From contig JRAN01000072.1 of NCBI GenBank assembly GCA_000768855.1, positions 114,768 to 178,767 on the forward strand: a stretch of DNA of 64,000 nt, given 5' to 3'. The notes under the pieces are model-generated. The model had not been told where the DNA came from. It ran no database searches and saw nothing but the letters and a program-made list of their open reading frames with translations. Positions 17,315 to 26,558 of the stretch are shown piece by piece (positions within the stretch are counted from its first letter, which is position 1; every line of letters starts with the position of its first letter). The position numbers and the translations under genes were made by a program. This stretch comes from Porphyromonadaceae bacterium COT-184 OH4590. Its GTDB lineage: Bacteria > Bacteroidota > Bacteroidia > Bacteroidales > Paludibacteraceae.

Positions 17315-18334
17315 CTAAAAATCATCGTCTATTGGGAATTCTAATTGTTTTGCCAGCGACAGCATCCAGTCTTTATATTCTTTATGGCATAGAAAGAAAG
17401 TATAATAACCCAACTGATTTTCAATATTTAAAAGGGTGTAATCAGTTCGGGCTTCGATTTTTTCGGCAATTATTTTCGGGTACAATGTATCTTCTTCGGT
17501 GATGCGAATTTTTTCTCCCAAACGCTGTTCTATATAATCCATAAAGACATCAATCTCAATAGGAAAGTCGTCATTATAAGTTTCGAGATGTTTTTTGAGT
17601 AAAAATTCATAATTGATTTGTTGCTGATTGGCATTGCCATAAAACCCTGCTTTTAATAGTTGGTCAATATACTTTTTAGGATTTTGTTTTAGCTTTTTCC
17701 ATTGATTTTTAAAAGTTTTCTGCTTTTTGATATTTGCAATAGCGATAAAATCGTCCAAAGCACCATCAAAACCATCAATTTCAGGCTGTTCAGCACTCGG
17801 AACGAGGTTCAGTTCTCGCTCTACCGTTGTTACAGCTTGTTCAAATATTGCCCAAAGTTCCTTATCATCGGCTTCCGAAAGCGGCTCAGCATATTTCATT
17901 TCTTGAATAATTCCGCCAAAACGATTCTTTGAAACCAAAATTTGGAATGCTTCCTCGCCATTTTCTATAAAAGGTATGGCAAAAAAAGTTCGCACTTCGG
18001 CATTTAGCCCTTTTTTCCTTATTTCTTCGGAAGGTTTGACCAGAAAATAAAACAACAAAAAAGTATGATTTTTCCCATCATTTAATTCCGATTCAGCGAA
18101 GGGTGTTATGTTACATTTTTTCAAAAATTCTGCAACAAGCATATACAAATTCTCATAACCCTCTCGCTTACATTCGTTTTGATGTTGTTCTAAGTTTTCC
18201 TCCAAATCAAACGGATAGTAATAATCATACACCTCGATACTTGATTTGAAAAGTGAATTATGAATCGTAACCTGCCCAACATTGGCGATACTTTCACGGA
18301 TTTTTGTCAGCTTTTCATATAATTTTTGATTCAT
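17315..18334 (-). CDS. hypothetical cytoplasmic protein, 339 residues
   Basis: No signal peptide or membrane segment. The chain is acidic and helical, with a central region (VSKNRFGGIIQEMKYAEPLS) and a basic linker (KKQKTFKNQWKKLKQNPKKY). The C-terminus (YYTFFLCHKEYKDWMLSLAKQLEFPIDDDF) vaguely recalls DUF6630-type proteins, but that is only an impression. It sits beside decayed coding debris and stands alone on its strand with its own promoter, the setting of an acquired gene. Function unknown. Confidence 0.65.
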   Translation of the reverse strand: MNQKLYEKLTKIRESIANVGQVTIHNSLFKSSIEVYDYYYPFDLEENLEQHQNECKREGYENLYMLVAEFLKKCNITPFAESELNDGKNHTFLLFYFLVKPSEEIRKKGLNAEVRTFFAIPFIENGEEAFQILVSKNRFGGIIQEMKYAEPLSEADDKELWAIFEQAVTTVERELNLVPSAEQPEIDGFDGALDDFIAIANIKKQKTFKNQWKKLKQNPKKYIDQLLKAGFYGNANQQQINYEFLLKKHLETYNDDFPIEIDVFMDYIEQRLGEKIRITEEDTLYPKIIAEKIEARTDYTLLNIENQLGYYTFFLCHKEYKDWMLSLAKQLEFPIDDDF

Positions 18335-18398
18335 TTTGTTTGTTTTTGGGCTTATTTAGGGCAAGATAATTTTATCGGGGTTTCGTGAAATTTTTGAG

Positions 18399-18406
18399 CA
18401 AAATTA
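18399..18406 (-). promoter_or_regulatory. -7 promoter box (TAATTTTG) of the 339-residue protein gene
   Basis: Minus-strand TAATTTTGC lies 65 bp above the ATG. Confidence 0.5.
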
Positions 18407-18601
18407 GGTATAAATTTTTATTTAACAATGCAAAAAATAAAAAATAATCGTTAGATTCAAACAATTATTTCGTTATAATCAAACTAACTTAGGAGTATTT
18501 TATATGATAATTGATACAGTCAATTATCAATACGCTGCTTTTCAAAAATAATTTACTAATTTCGCAAGTATAAAAAATTAATTTTAATAAACTTTTTTAG
18601 T

Positions 18602-20266
18602 ATGAAAACCGACATTCAAATAGCAAGAGAGACTACTCTGAAAGAGATAGGCGACATAGCCGAAAGCATAGGCATTAAAAGCAAACATATTCACAATTAC
18701 GGGCAATATATGGCAAAAATACCTGCCGATAAGCTCAACAACGAAAAGATAAAAAAGAGCAATCTGATATTGGTAACTGCTATCACTCCTACCAAAACAG
18801 GTGTGGGCAAAACTACTGTATCTATAGGTCTTGCTTTAGGGTTAAACAAGATAGGTAAACGTGCTATTGTGGCACTTCGCGAGCCATCACTCGGTCCCGT
18901 ATTCGGTATGAAGGGCGGTGCTGCCGGTGGTGGATATTCACAGGTTTTACCAATGGAAAATATTAACCTTCACTTTACAGGCGATTTTCACGCTATCACT
19001 TCGGCACACAACACTATTTCAGCTATGTTGGACAACTATATCTACCAACCAAACGCCGAAAAGATACTCAAAGAGGTGGTTTGGAAACGTGTCCTCGACG
19101 TAAACGACCGAAATCTGCGTTATGTAGTTACCGGGCTTAACGGCTCTGCTAATGGTGTTACACAAGAGTCGGGGTTCGATATTACTGCTGCCTCGGAGCT
19201 TATGGCTATACTTTGCCTTGCCGAAAATTTGGACGACCTTCGTCGCCGTATCGACAATATAGTATTGGCTTACACTTATACGGGCGAGCCTTTTACGGTG
19301 AAAGATTTGGGTATCGGAGGTGCTATCACGGTATTACTCAAAGATGCTCTCAACCCAAACCTTGTACAGACAACCGAAAACACTGCTGCCTTTGTTCACG
19401 GAGGACCATTTGCCAATATAGCTCACGGCTGCAACTCTGTGTTGGCTACCAAAATGGCTATGACATACGGCGACTATGTGATTACCGAATCGGGCTTTGG
19501 TGCCGACCTCGGTGCCGAAAAGTTTTTCAATATCAAGTGTCGCAAAAGCGGTTTGCAACCAAAGGCAACTGTTATAGTGGCTACCGCACAAGGGCTTAAG
19601 ATGCACGGAGGTACTCCTGCCGAAAATATCAAGCAAGAGGATATAGAAGGGCTTACCAAGGGGTTGGACAATCTACAAAAGCATCTCGATAACCTCAACA
19701 AATTTGGGCAGACTGTGCTGGTGGCCTTCAATCGCTTCCCATCCGATACGGAGAAGGAGATAGATATTGTCCGCTCATATTGCCAAAAGCAGGGAGTGCG
19801 TTTTGCTCTAAACGAGGGCTTTACCGACGGAGGTAATGGAGCTATCGACTTGGCACGTCAGGTGGTAGATGCTGTAGAAAACAGTCCTTCGAAACCGTTA
19901 GAACTTACCTACACCGACGACGATTCGGTAAAGACTAAAATAGAAAAAATCGCCCTCAATATATACGGTGCTCGCGATGTTGTCTTTGGCGAAAAGGCTA
20001 TTAAGGTATTGAACAAGATAAAAGGTACCGACATCGACCATATGCCTGTGTGTATAGCCAAAACACAATACTCGTTTTCGGCTGACTCTAAGGCTTATGG
20101 AGTAGCCAAAGATTTCAGGTTTAAAGTTAATGAGTTGGTGATAAACAAGGGGGCAGAGTTTGTGGTTGCCATTGCAGGTGAGATGATGCGTATGCCCGGA
20201 CTACCTAAAGACCCGCAGGCACGTTATATAGACATTGTCGATGGGCAGATTGAAGGACTTAGTTAG
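18602..20266 (+). CDS. fhs: formate--tetrahydrofolate ligase
   Basis: 554 residues, full length. The P-loop [11 protein letters not shown] (62-72) is followed by the conserved [19 protein letters not shown], the HFTGDFHAI stretch and the C-terminal [14 protein letters not shown]. The enzyme makes 10-formyl-THF from formate, THF and ATP, feeding purine and formyl-Met synthesis or running in reverse during fermentation. The gene is monocistronic, with an inverted repeat behind it. Its GC content and codon use are somewhat higher than those of neighbouring surface-protein genes, as is usual for a highly expressed housekeeping gene. Confidence 0.97.
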   Translation: MKTDIQIARETTLKEIGDIAESIGIKSKHIHNYGQYMAKIPADKLNNEKIKKSNLILVTAITPTKTGVGKTTVSIGLALGLNKIGKRAIVALREPSLGPVFGMKGGAAGGGYSQVLPMENINLHFTGDFHAITSAHNTISAMLDNYIYQPNAEKILKEVVWKRVLDVNDRNLRYVVTGLNGSANGVTQESGFDITAASELMAILCLAENLDDLRRRIDNIVLAYTYTGEPFTVKDLGIGGAITVLLKDALNPNLVQTTENTAAFVHGGPFANIAHGCNSVLATKMAMTYGDYVITESGFGADLGAEKFFNIKCRKSGLQPKATVIVATAQGLKMHGGTPAENIKQEDIEGLTKGLDNLQKHLDNLNKFGQTVLVAFNRFPSDTEKEIDIVRSYCQKQGVRFALNEGFTDGGNGAIDLARQVVDAVENSPSKPLELTYTDDDSVKTKIEKIALNIYGARDVVFGEKAIKVLNKIKGTDIDHMPVCIAKTQYSFSADSKAYGVAKDFRFKVNELVINKGAEFVVAIAGEMMRMPGLPKDPQARYIDIVDGQIEGLS

Positions 20267-20289
20267 AGTTAGATGTTAGGGTTTAGGTT

Positions 20290-20352
20290 TCTGGGGTTGA
20301 GTATAATATATGCATAGTGATGAAACAATTAAAACTCTCAACCCCAGACACT
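20290..20352 (+). terminator. inverted repeat and probable terminator after fhs
   Basis: TCTGGGGTTGAG and CTCAACCCCAGA form a perfect 12-bp stem with a 35-nt loop, followed by CACTTTTTTA. A second inverted repeat (TTAGGCGG / CCGCCTAA) lies at about 20415-20445. The rest of this 356-bp gap is non-coding. Confidence 0.55.
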
Positions 20353-20566
20353 TTTTTATCCCAAATTATGCATTAGAAAAAAATCCGGAGTGTCGAGAAT
20401 GTGAGGAAATAGGTGTTAGGCGGCCAAAACCCAAAACCCGCCTAAACAAAAATATCCTCTATTATATCTCAGATAGTTGATTTTTTGACTGCTTGACAGA
20501 TTTATAATATTTTCCGACTTATAGCTTATTTTTTATAAAAAAATTGGAAATTAATTTTTGTTTGAT

Positions 20567-20574
20567 TATATTTG
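20567..20574 (+). promoter_or_regulatory. -7 promoter box (TATATTTG) of the first LRR duplicate
   Basis: TATATTTGTGG lies about 50 bp before the ATG at 20623. Confidence 0.6.
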
Positions 20575-20622
20575 TGGCGTGAAATATTACTTTATAAACT
20601 TTAAACTATTTTTTTTACGGAC

Positions 20623-22035
20623 ATGAAAAACATTTTATTAAAATCAAAGATGACTCTCGCCTTTACAGTGGCGATGATTTTGACAGGTGCCGCAAATATG
20701 CAGGCACAGAGTGTAAACATGAACCGCTATATTACCGTTAATGTACAGAGCGGGGCACAAATTAGTATCTATTTCAGAGCTGCATCAGCCGGTACTCCCA
20801 TACGTATAGTAAGCGGTTCCAACATCTATGATATCACCGCAGGCACCTCATTGACAGGCTCCCAAAACTATACTGCCGGCAGCTCTGAAATGACCTTATA
20901 CGGAGATATTACCGGGATTATTTGCAGTGAAAACGACGAAAATGTTACGGCTATTGATGTAAGTAACAATACACAATTGGATTTGCTGTCCTGTTATGCA
21001 AACCGACTTTCTAATCTTGATGTAAGTACAAACACGGCTTTGACAACTTTGGAATGTTCATACAATCAATTATCCGATCTTAATGTAAGCAACAATACAC
21101 AATTGACAATATTATCTTGCCACAACAATCAGATTACGACTCTTGATGTAAGCCAAAATAGACAGTTAACAAAATTGTTCTGTCACAAAAATCTGCTATC
21201 GGCTCTTGATGTGAGTAACAATACGGCTTTGATTTACTTGTATTGCTCACACAATCGACTAACTAATATTGATGTAAGCAATAATACGGCTTTAACAAAA
21301 CTCTCCTGCTCCGACAACGGACTTACTGCTCTTGATATAAGCCGGAATAAGCAATTGACTCTGTTGGCTTGTTCGAATAATGAGATTTCTGCTCTTGATA
21401 TAAGCAGCCATATACAATTGATGCAGTTATATTGCTCCAAAAACAGACTGACTGAGCTTAATATAAGCAACAATCCGTCTTTGACCGATTTGTACTGCTA
21501 CGACAATCGACTTACTTCATTTGATGTAAGCAATAATACACGATTGCTGGCTTCTGCCTGCTTTGGCAATCAACTGGATGACTGTGCTTTGGATGCTCTT
21601 TTCCGCTCGCTGTCGCAACGTCGGACAAGCGACAATGCAAAAATCTATATCAAAAACGGAGCTTCCGAAACAAACACCGGAGCGGACGGTTGTCGCACCC
21701 CGATAGCCAATGCCAAAAACTGGAAGGTGCTGGATTATAACAATGGTTCCGTATCGGAGATTAACAATACCGACTTTACCTGCCAAACAAGCGACTTAAA
21801 GGATGTAGGGCAGCCGCTTACCCTCACCCTCTACCCAAATCCCATATATGATATTCTCCATATCGAGGCAGATGGCGAAGTCCTAAGCATACGTGTATAT
21901 AATATATACAGCACAGAGGTAGCCTCTGCTGCCGGCACAAATCAAATCGACCTGTCGAGCCTGCCTACCGGTGTATATGCGGTGCGTGTAATTACCGACA
22001 AAGGTATCGACACGCAGCGTGTGGTGAAGAGGTAA
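20623..22035 (+). CDS. exported leucine-rich-repeat protein with T9SS sorting domain (copy 1)
   Basis: 470 residues. Signal peptide MKNILLKSKMTLAFTVAMIL...NMQAQ. Residues about 105-325 hold ten or so regular 21-residue repeats of the pattern 'L..L.CS.N.LT.LDVSNNT.', the Bacteroidota LRR type seen in BspA-related surface proteins. The last 75 residues are a T9SS type A sorting domain: LTLYPNPIYDILHIE, IRVYNIYSTEVAS, LPTGVYAVRV and a terminal RVVKR. It is expected on the cell surface as an adhesin or binding protein; the ligand is unknown. The neighbouring gene at 22216 is a tandem duplicate whose signal-peptide and sorting-domain DNA is almost identical. Confidence 0.87.
   Translation: MKNILLKSKMTLAFTVAMILTGAANMQAQSVNMNRYITVNVQSGAQISIYFRAASAGTPIRIVSGSNIYDITAGTSLTGSQNYTAGSSEMTLYGDITGIICSENDENVTAIDVSNNTQLDLLSCYANRLSNLDVSTNTALTTLECSYNQLSDLNVSNNTQLTILSCHNNQITTLDVSQNRQLTKLFCHKNLLSALDVSNNTALIYLYCSHNRLTNIDVSNNTALTKLSCSDNGLTALDISRNKQLTLLACSNNEISALDISSHIQLMQLYCSKNRLTELNISNNPSLTDLYCYDNRLTSFDVSNNTRLLASACFGNQLDDCALDALFRSLSQRRTSDNAKIYIKNGASETNTGADGCRTPIANAKNWKVLDYNNGSVSEINNTDFTCQTSDLKDVGQPLTLTLYPNPIYDILHIEADGEVLSIRVYNIYSTEVASAAGTNQIDLSSLPTGVYAVRVITDKGIDTQRVVKR
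20941..21560 (+). repeat. 63-bp tandem repeats encoding the LRRs of copy 1
   Basis: The DNA repeats with a 63-bp period (21 codons); the core CTTGATGTAAGCAACAATAC recurs. Units are diverged but aligned in frame. Confidence 0.8.
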
Positions 22036-22161
22036 GTCAGTTATTAGGGGTTGGTTATTGACTTGTAAGTGTTTTTATTCAATACCCAATTCCTTTTAGG
22101 ATGCTTCCTGACAACATTGCGGGAAGGAGTTGTAACATCGCAAAACTCGGTCCTCAACCCT
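22021..22161 (+). repeat. direct repeat, copy 1 (3' end of LRR gene plus downstream flank)
   Basis: Starts in the last codons of the first LRR gene (GTGGTGAAGAGGTAAGT) and runs about 140 bp downstream. It recurs at 23431-23571 after the second LRR gene. It contains GACTTGTAAGTGTTTTT and GCGGGAAGGAGTTGTAAC. Confidence 0.85.
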
Positions 22162-22215
22162 CAAAACCTGAATTAATCAACTACAAAACAAATAAACCTT
22201 TAAATCTTATAAACC

Positions 22216-23445
22216 ATGAAAAACATTTTATTAAAACCAATGATGACTCTCGCCTTTACAGTGGCGATAATTTTGACGGGTGCTGCAAATATGCAGGCAC
22301 AGAGTGTAAATATGAGCCGCTATATCATACTTACCGTCCGTAGCGAGCAACAGATACAGTTAAGTATTAGAGCTGAGGCGGCAAATACTCCCATACGTAT
22401 AGTAAGCGGAAGCAATACACAGGATATAACGGTCGGCATCGACTGGACAGGCTCTCAAACCTATACTACTGATGGCAATACAATGACTCTGTATGGAGAT
22501 ATTATCGGATTTATTTGCAGCAACAACAATTCAAAGATTACTGACGTTGATGTGAGCCGGAATACGCAATTGACAATATTGGCTTGTTCGAATAATGAGA
22601 TTTCTAATCTTGATATAAGTCAACATACACAATTGATAAAATTATATTGCTCCAAAAATCAACTCACTACTCTTGATATAAGAAACAATACGCAATTGGA
22701 AGAATTATATTGCGCTAACAATCAACTCACTACTCTTGATATAAGCAATAACACGGTTTTGACGGGATTGTTTTGTTACAATAACCAATTCACTACTTTA
22801 GATATAAGTAAAAATACGGCTTTGAAGAAATTGTATTGTCAGAATAACCAAATCACTGATCTTGATTTAAACCAAAATACGCAGTTGAAAGAGTTGTATT
22901 GTCAGAATAATAAACTCTCTGCTCTTGATGTAAGTCGAAATGTGCAATTGCTACAATTATGCTGCTACAACCTAAATCTTTCTACCTCCGGTATAGATTC
23001 GATTTACTGTTATCTACCCGACTATGCAGGAAAGTCGATAGTAGGCTATATATATCCTGTTTATGGTGCATCTTCTGCCAATCACGCTACAGTAATGGCT
23101 TCTACTAAAGGTAATGCCACCGCCAAAAATTGGAAGGTACAGTATTTTTCGAACTATAAAGATATACCTGCTACCTCAGGCAGTTTTGTATGTCCTAACA
23201 CAAGTACGGAAACAATATCTGCTCCGGTAGCGGTATCGCTATACCCCAATCCGGTAAAAGACCTACTCTATGCCGAAGCAGATGGCAAAGTCCGCAGCAT
23301 ACGCTTATATAATATATACGGCACGGAGGTAGCCTCCACTGCCGGTACGAAGCAAATCGACCTGTCGAGCCTACCCCCCGGTGTATATGCCGTATGTGTA
23401 GAGACCGACAAAGGTATCAGTGTGCAGCGTGTGGTGAAGAGGTAA
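22216..23445 (+). CDS. exported leucine-rich-repeat protein with T9SS sorting domain (copy 2)
   Basis: 409 residues. The signal peptide (MKNILLKPMMTLAFTVAIIL...NMQAQ) and the sorting domain (VSLYPNPVKDLLYAE, IRLYNIYGTEVAS, LPPGVYAVCV, RVVKR) are close to those of copy 1. The LRR region (about 105-260) has fewer and partly different 21-residue units (YCANNQLTTLDISNNTVLTG). A non-repeat segment before the sorting domain differs between copies. The pattern of conserved ends and a variable middle suggests tandem duplication followed by repeat-number change or gene conversion. It is probably surface-exposed; the ligand is unknown. Confidence 0.87.
   Translation: MKNILLKPMMTLAFTVAIILTGAANMQAQSVNMSRYIILTVRSEQQIQLSIRAEAANTPIRIVSGSNTQDITVGIDWTGSQTYTTDGNTMTLYGDIIGFICSNNNSKITDVDVSRNTQLTILACSNNEISNLDISQHTQLIKLYCSKNQLTTLDIRNNTQLEELYCANNQLTTLDISNNTVLTGLFCYNNQFTTLDISKNTALKKLYCQNNQITDLDLNQNTQLKELYCQNNKLSALDVSRNVQLLQLCCYNLNLSTSGIDSIYCYLPDYAGKSIVGYIYPVYGASSANHATVMASTKGNATAKNWKVQYFSNYKDIPATSGSFVCPNTSTETISAPVAVSLYPNPVKDLLYAEADGKVRSIRLYNIYGTEVASTAGTKQIDLSSLPPGVYAVCVETDKGISVQRVVKR
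22545..22960 (+). repeat. 63-bp tandem repeats encoding the LRRs of copy 2
   Basis: In-frame 63-bp units with the recurring core ACTACTCTTGATATAAG and TTGTATTGTCAGAATAA. Confidence 0.8.
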
Positions 23446-23571
23446 GTTAGGTATTAGGTGTTGGTTATCGACTTGTAAGTGTTTTTTATTCAACACCTAA
23501 TCCCTTTTAGAGTACTTCCTAACAACGTTGCGGGAAGGAGTTGTAACTTTGCAAAAACCAATCTCCAACCC
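23431..23571 (+). repeat. direct repeat, copy 2 (3' end of LRR gene plus downstream flank)
   Basis: Matches 22021-22161 with scattered differences. It holds a perfect 11-bp inverted repeat (ATTAGGTGTTG / CAACACCTAAT, 23453-23501) that could act as a terminator, and ends with GGAGTTGTAACTTTGC, where TAACTTTG (23544-23551) is a full promoter box. In copy 1 the same site reads TAACATCG and is degenerate. Confidence 0.85.
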
Positions 23572-23703
23572 AAATACACAAAATCTAAAATAGTCAACCC
23601 TTAAAAAACAAACAACTCTTTATTGATCAATAAATTAACTATAATTTCTCTTGTATATATCTACAAGATTTTGTAAATTCTAAAGAAAAACTTGCAAAAC
23701 AAT

Positions 23704-23961
23704 ATGTTGGGAAAATCTCAAAATCAGTCACAATATTCGCTTTTTTTCTCATTGGCAAGCACTTTGAATCATAAACATCCACTGTTTATTTTAATGGAAA
23801 AAGTTGATTGGACGATGTTCGAGGAAGACATCGAACTTATTTTCAAAGAAAGTATTCGCATCAACGGAGATGATTTGGAAGATAAGGATATCTACATAGA
23901 CAGGACGGTTCAGAAAAAGAACATTACCTTTCCCACGGATGATAAATTGGCAAAATTTTAA
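23704..23961 (+). pseudogene. internally deleted IS5-type transposase remnant
   Basis: 85 residues from the Met at 23704. The opening MLGKSQNQSQYSLF and the following KVDWTMFEEDIELIF match the N-terminus of Bacteroidota IS5/IS1182-type transposases, and the end DIYIDRTVQKKNITFPTDDKLAKF matches their middle part around the first catalytic Asp (normally D-TTVQ-KNITFPTD-KL). The several hundred residues normally between and after are missing, so this is a dead fragment. No terminal inverted repeats were found. It directly follows the duplicated LRR flank, so the element may have taken part in rearranging this locus. Confidence 0.75.
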
Positions 23962-24045
23962 GGTATTTAGGTAATTTCTATGTGATACAATAAAAAGCCC
24001 AAACAAAAAATATTAATTTGTAATATATAATTCATTTTTGTTTTG

Positions 24046-24053
24046 TACTTTTG
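24046..24053 (+). promoter_or_regulatory. -7 promoter box (TACTTTTG) of the fumarase operon
   Basis: TACTTTTGCC lies 20 bp before the ATG at 24073 and inside a longer upstream frame, which rules out the upstream start at 24043. Confidence 0.65.
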
Positions 24054-24072
24054 CCGAAAATTTTTTAGAAAA

Positions 24073-24915
24073 ATGAGAATAGTAGAAGCCTCAAACATTA
24101 CAACGCTTGTCGAAAGGCTATGTATCGAAGCTTGTTGCGTTATTACCGACGATATTTATAATAGTTTTAAGACCAGCATAAAGAGCGAAAAGTCGCCTCT
24201 CGGCAGAGAAATACTCGGCACACTTATCGAAAATGCCGATATAGCACGTTCGGAGCGTAATCCGATATGTCAGGATACGGGTATGACTGTGGTATTTGTT
24301 ACAATGGGGCAAAATATACAAATATCGGGTGGATTTATCGAAGATGCCATCAATCAGGGGGTACGTCAAGGGTACCAAAAGGGTTATCTTCGGAAGTCGG
24401 TAGTATCAGACCCAATTGATAGAGTCAATACGCAAGACAACACTCCGGCTATAATACATTACGAAATAGTCGCGGGCGACGAGTTTCATATAACGGTAGC
24501 CCCAAAAGGTTTTGGCAGCGAAAACAAGAGCGGACTCAAAATGCTCACGCCAAGCGAAGGGGTAGAGGGTATCAAACGCTTTGTGATAGATACTGTCTCG
24601 CAGGCAGGGGCAAACCCTTGTCCGCCAATAATTGTGGGTGTGGGTATAGGTGGCACTATGGAGAGAGCCGCATATATGAGCAAAAAGGCGTTGCTACGCC
24701 CGGTGGGCACTACCAATCCCGACCCAACATTGCAACAACTCGAAAGGGAGTTGCTCGATGCTATCAATAATCTTGGCATTGGTCCTGCCGGTTTTGGTGG
24801 CAGCACCACAGCATTGAGCGTCAACATTATAACAGGAGCCACACACATTGCCGGTTTGCCCGTATCGGTCAATATCGGTTGCCATGCTACACGCCACGCC
24901 GAAGGACGTTTATAA
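24073..24915 (+). CDS. class I fumarate hydratase, alpha subunit
   Basis: 280 residues from [17 protein letters not shown]. The three cysteines that hold the catalytic [4Fe-4S] cluster are in NPICQDTG (Cys66), GANPCPP and NIGCHATRH. The family converts fumarate and malate (or related hydroxy-acids such as tartrate, TtdA) without redox change. The short alpha chain with a separate beta gene 26 bp downstream is the two-subunit, oxygen-sensitive type of anaerobes. Fumarase is more likely than tartrate dehydratase because no tartrate genes are near. An upstream start at 24043 overlaps the promoter and is rejected. Confidence 0.9.
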   Translation: MRIVEASNITTLVERLCIEACCVITDDIYNSFKTSIKSEKSPLGREILGTLIENADIARSERNPICQDTGMTVVFVTMGQNIQISGGFIEDAINQGVRQGYQKGYLRKSVVSDPIDRVNTQDNTPAIIHYEIVAGDEFHITVAPKGFGSENKSGLKMLTPSEGVEGIKRFVIDTVSQAGANPCPPIIVGVGIGGTMERAAYMSKKALLRPVGTTNPDPTLQQLERELLDAINNLGIGPAGFGGSTTALSVNIITGATHIAGLPVSVNIGCHATRHAEGRL

Positions 24916-24941
24916 CTTAATCATTAAAAAACATCAAAAAA

Positions 24942-25496
24942 ATGTCGGAAAAAAGAGTTCTAAAAGCCCCATTTACCAACGATACCATAAGTTCGCTACG
25001 TGCGGGAGATATGGTTTACATATCGGGAACAATATATACAGCACGTGATGCAGCCCACAAATGTCTTTTTGAGATGCTTACCGAAGGTCAACCGATGCCT
25101 TTCGATTTTCAGGGACAAGCGGTTTACTATGCAGGTCCTTGTCCTGCCAAACCGGGTAGCCCAATAGGTTCGGTAGGTCCTACCACAGGTGGTCGTATGG
25201 ATGCCTATTCGCCCAAACTCATAGCAGAAGGTTTGAAAGTGATGATAGGCAAAGGCTCACGCAGCGATGCCGTTGTCGAAGCCATCAAACAATACAACGG
25301 AATATATTTCGCCGCTATCGGAGGAGCAGCGGCGCTTATGGCTAAATGTGTTAAGAGTGCCGAGGTGATAGCTTTCGACGACTTAGGCACAGAGGCTATC
25401 CGCAAACTTGAGGTAGAGGAGTTACCCGTTATTGTGGCGGTTGACTGCAAAGGTAACAATGCATACCAAAAGGGAAGGGTAGAGTACGAGGTGTGA
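24942..25496 (+). CDS. class I fumarate hydratase, beta subunit
   Basis: 184 residues, the expected size. It shows GDMVYISGTIYTARDAAH, the substrate-loop GPCPAKPGSPIGSVGPTTGGRMD and IGKGSRSDAVVEA, all hallmarks of the FumA/TtdB C-terminal swivelling domain. It completes the active site made with the alpha subunit. The pair is followed after 20 bp by an unrelated secreted protein gene on the same strand. Confidence 0.9.
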   Translation: MSEKRVLKAPFTNDTISSLRAGDMVYISGTIYTARDAAHKCLFEMLTEGQPMPFDFQGQAVYYAGPCPAKPGSPIGSVGPTTGGRMDAYSPKLIAEGLKVMIGKGSRSDAVVEAIKQYNGIYFAAIGGAAALMAKCVKSAEVIAFDDLGTEAIRKLEVEELPVIVAVDCKGNNAYQKGRVEYEV

Positions 25497-25516
25497 ATGA
25501 TTGATATAAAAAGATT

Positions 25517-26434
25517 ATGAGAAAATATTTATTATTGTTTGTATTTGTAGCTAATACTACTTTTGCTCAAAATATTGAAAAATTGTCTGAGTTTAAAGAC
25601 CGATTTCTTGAAAATCCTTTTGAGTCTATTCGATTATTGAAAGGTAATGTTAAATCTTTCAAACAAACTTATATGGAAGTAGAAAATTTTAATAAATTCG
25701 AAATATTCTCGGATAGTATTCCTGAAAATAATCATGCAAGAGACAAGAGGATAAAAATCAATGTTGTCGAAAAACTATTTTTCGAACTTAATAATAAAAA
25801 ACAGATTGTGGAAGAACGGAATTTTGATGATACAAATACTCTTACATATAAGAAACAAAATCAATATGATAATGCAGGAAACCTTATAAAACGAGATGTT
25901 TATGAATACGATTCGATATCGGGAGAAAAATATCAAACAGATTTAATTACTTACGAATACGATACAAACGGCAATATTTTGAATATATTTGAGTATAACG
26001 AACAGAAACAAAAATTGTCTAAATATCCTGTTAATTATGACCATAAGGGAAATATAGTAGAGATTGTTCTAACGGATTTTGTTTGTAATGCCGAGTATGA
26101 CTCCAAAGGCAATGTCTCAAAAACAGAGATAATATCTACCTCTACCGATTTGGAGTCTGAAGATCTCAGAGTTGCGGTTGAATATGAAAACACCTTTCCC
26201 ACAATAGTAAGTATCTATTTGGGAAAAGAACTTGTTTCGACAATAACAGACATAAAATTTGATGACAAAGGAAATATCCTTGAATCCACCGATATAATGG
26301 CATTTTTTTTCAACATTAAAGAAAATAAGAGCTATATATACTGTTATGACAATTACAATAATTGGACAAAAAAAGAGGAATATAGAGACGGTTTATTGCA
26401 TAATATTACAGAGCGAGAATACGAATATTATTAG
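25517..26434 (+). CDS. secreted protein with YD-like repeats, paralogue of 5033-5854
   Basis: 305 residues, signal peptide MRKYLLLFVFVANTTFAQ. It carries motifs such as QYDNAGNLIKRDVYEYD, YEYDTNGNILN, AEYDSKGNVSKTE and KFDDKGNILE and ends TEREYEYY, the same architecture as the 273-residue protein at 5033. The close spacing behind the fumarase genes suggests it can be read from the same promoter, though a functional link is not evident. Likely periplasmic or surface protein; function unknown. Confidence 0.7.
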   Translation: MRKYLLLFVFVANTTFAQNIEKLSEFKDRFLENPFESIRLLKGNVKSFKQTYMEVENFNKFEIFSDSIPENNHARDKRIKINVVEKLFFELNNKKQIVEERNFDDTNTLTYKKQNQYDNAGNLIKRDVYEYDSISGEKYQTDLITYEYDTNGNILNIFEYNEQKQKLSKYPVNYDHKGNIVEIVLTDFVCNAEYDSKGNVSKTEIISTSTDLESEDLRVAVEYENTFPTIVSIYLGKELVSTITDIKFDDKGNILESTDIMAFFFNIKENKSYIYCYDNYNNWTKKEEYRDGLLHNITEREYEYY

Positions 26435-26528
26435 TTTCTGATTTTTCCCAAAACCCAATATTTTTAATATATACTTTGTAAGTAAAAATTATTCTTTATA
26501 AATAATAGTTTTTTATAATTATTTGTAT

Positions 26529-26536
26529 TAACTTTG
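26529..26536 (+). promoter_or_regulatory. -7 promoter box (TAACTTTG) of the rhodanese gene
   Basis: TAACTTTGTC lies 23 bp before the ATG at 26559. Confidence 0.7.
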
Positions 26537-26558
26537 TCACTAATTTTTTAAATAATAT

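Noticed and set aside
23453..23501. Transposon end from the inverted repeat after LRR copy 2
   Set aside because: The arms face each other across 27 bp and belong to the duplicated LRR flank; a terminator-like hairpin explains them better.
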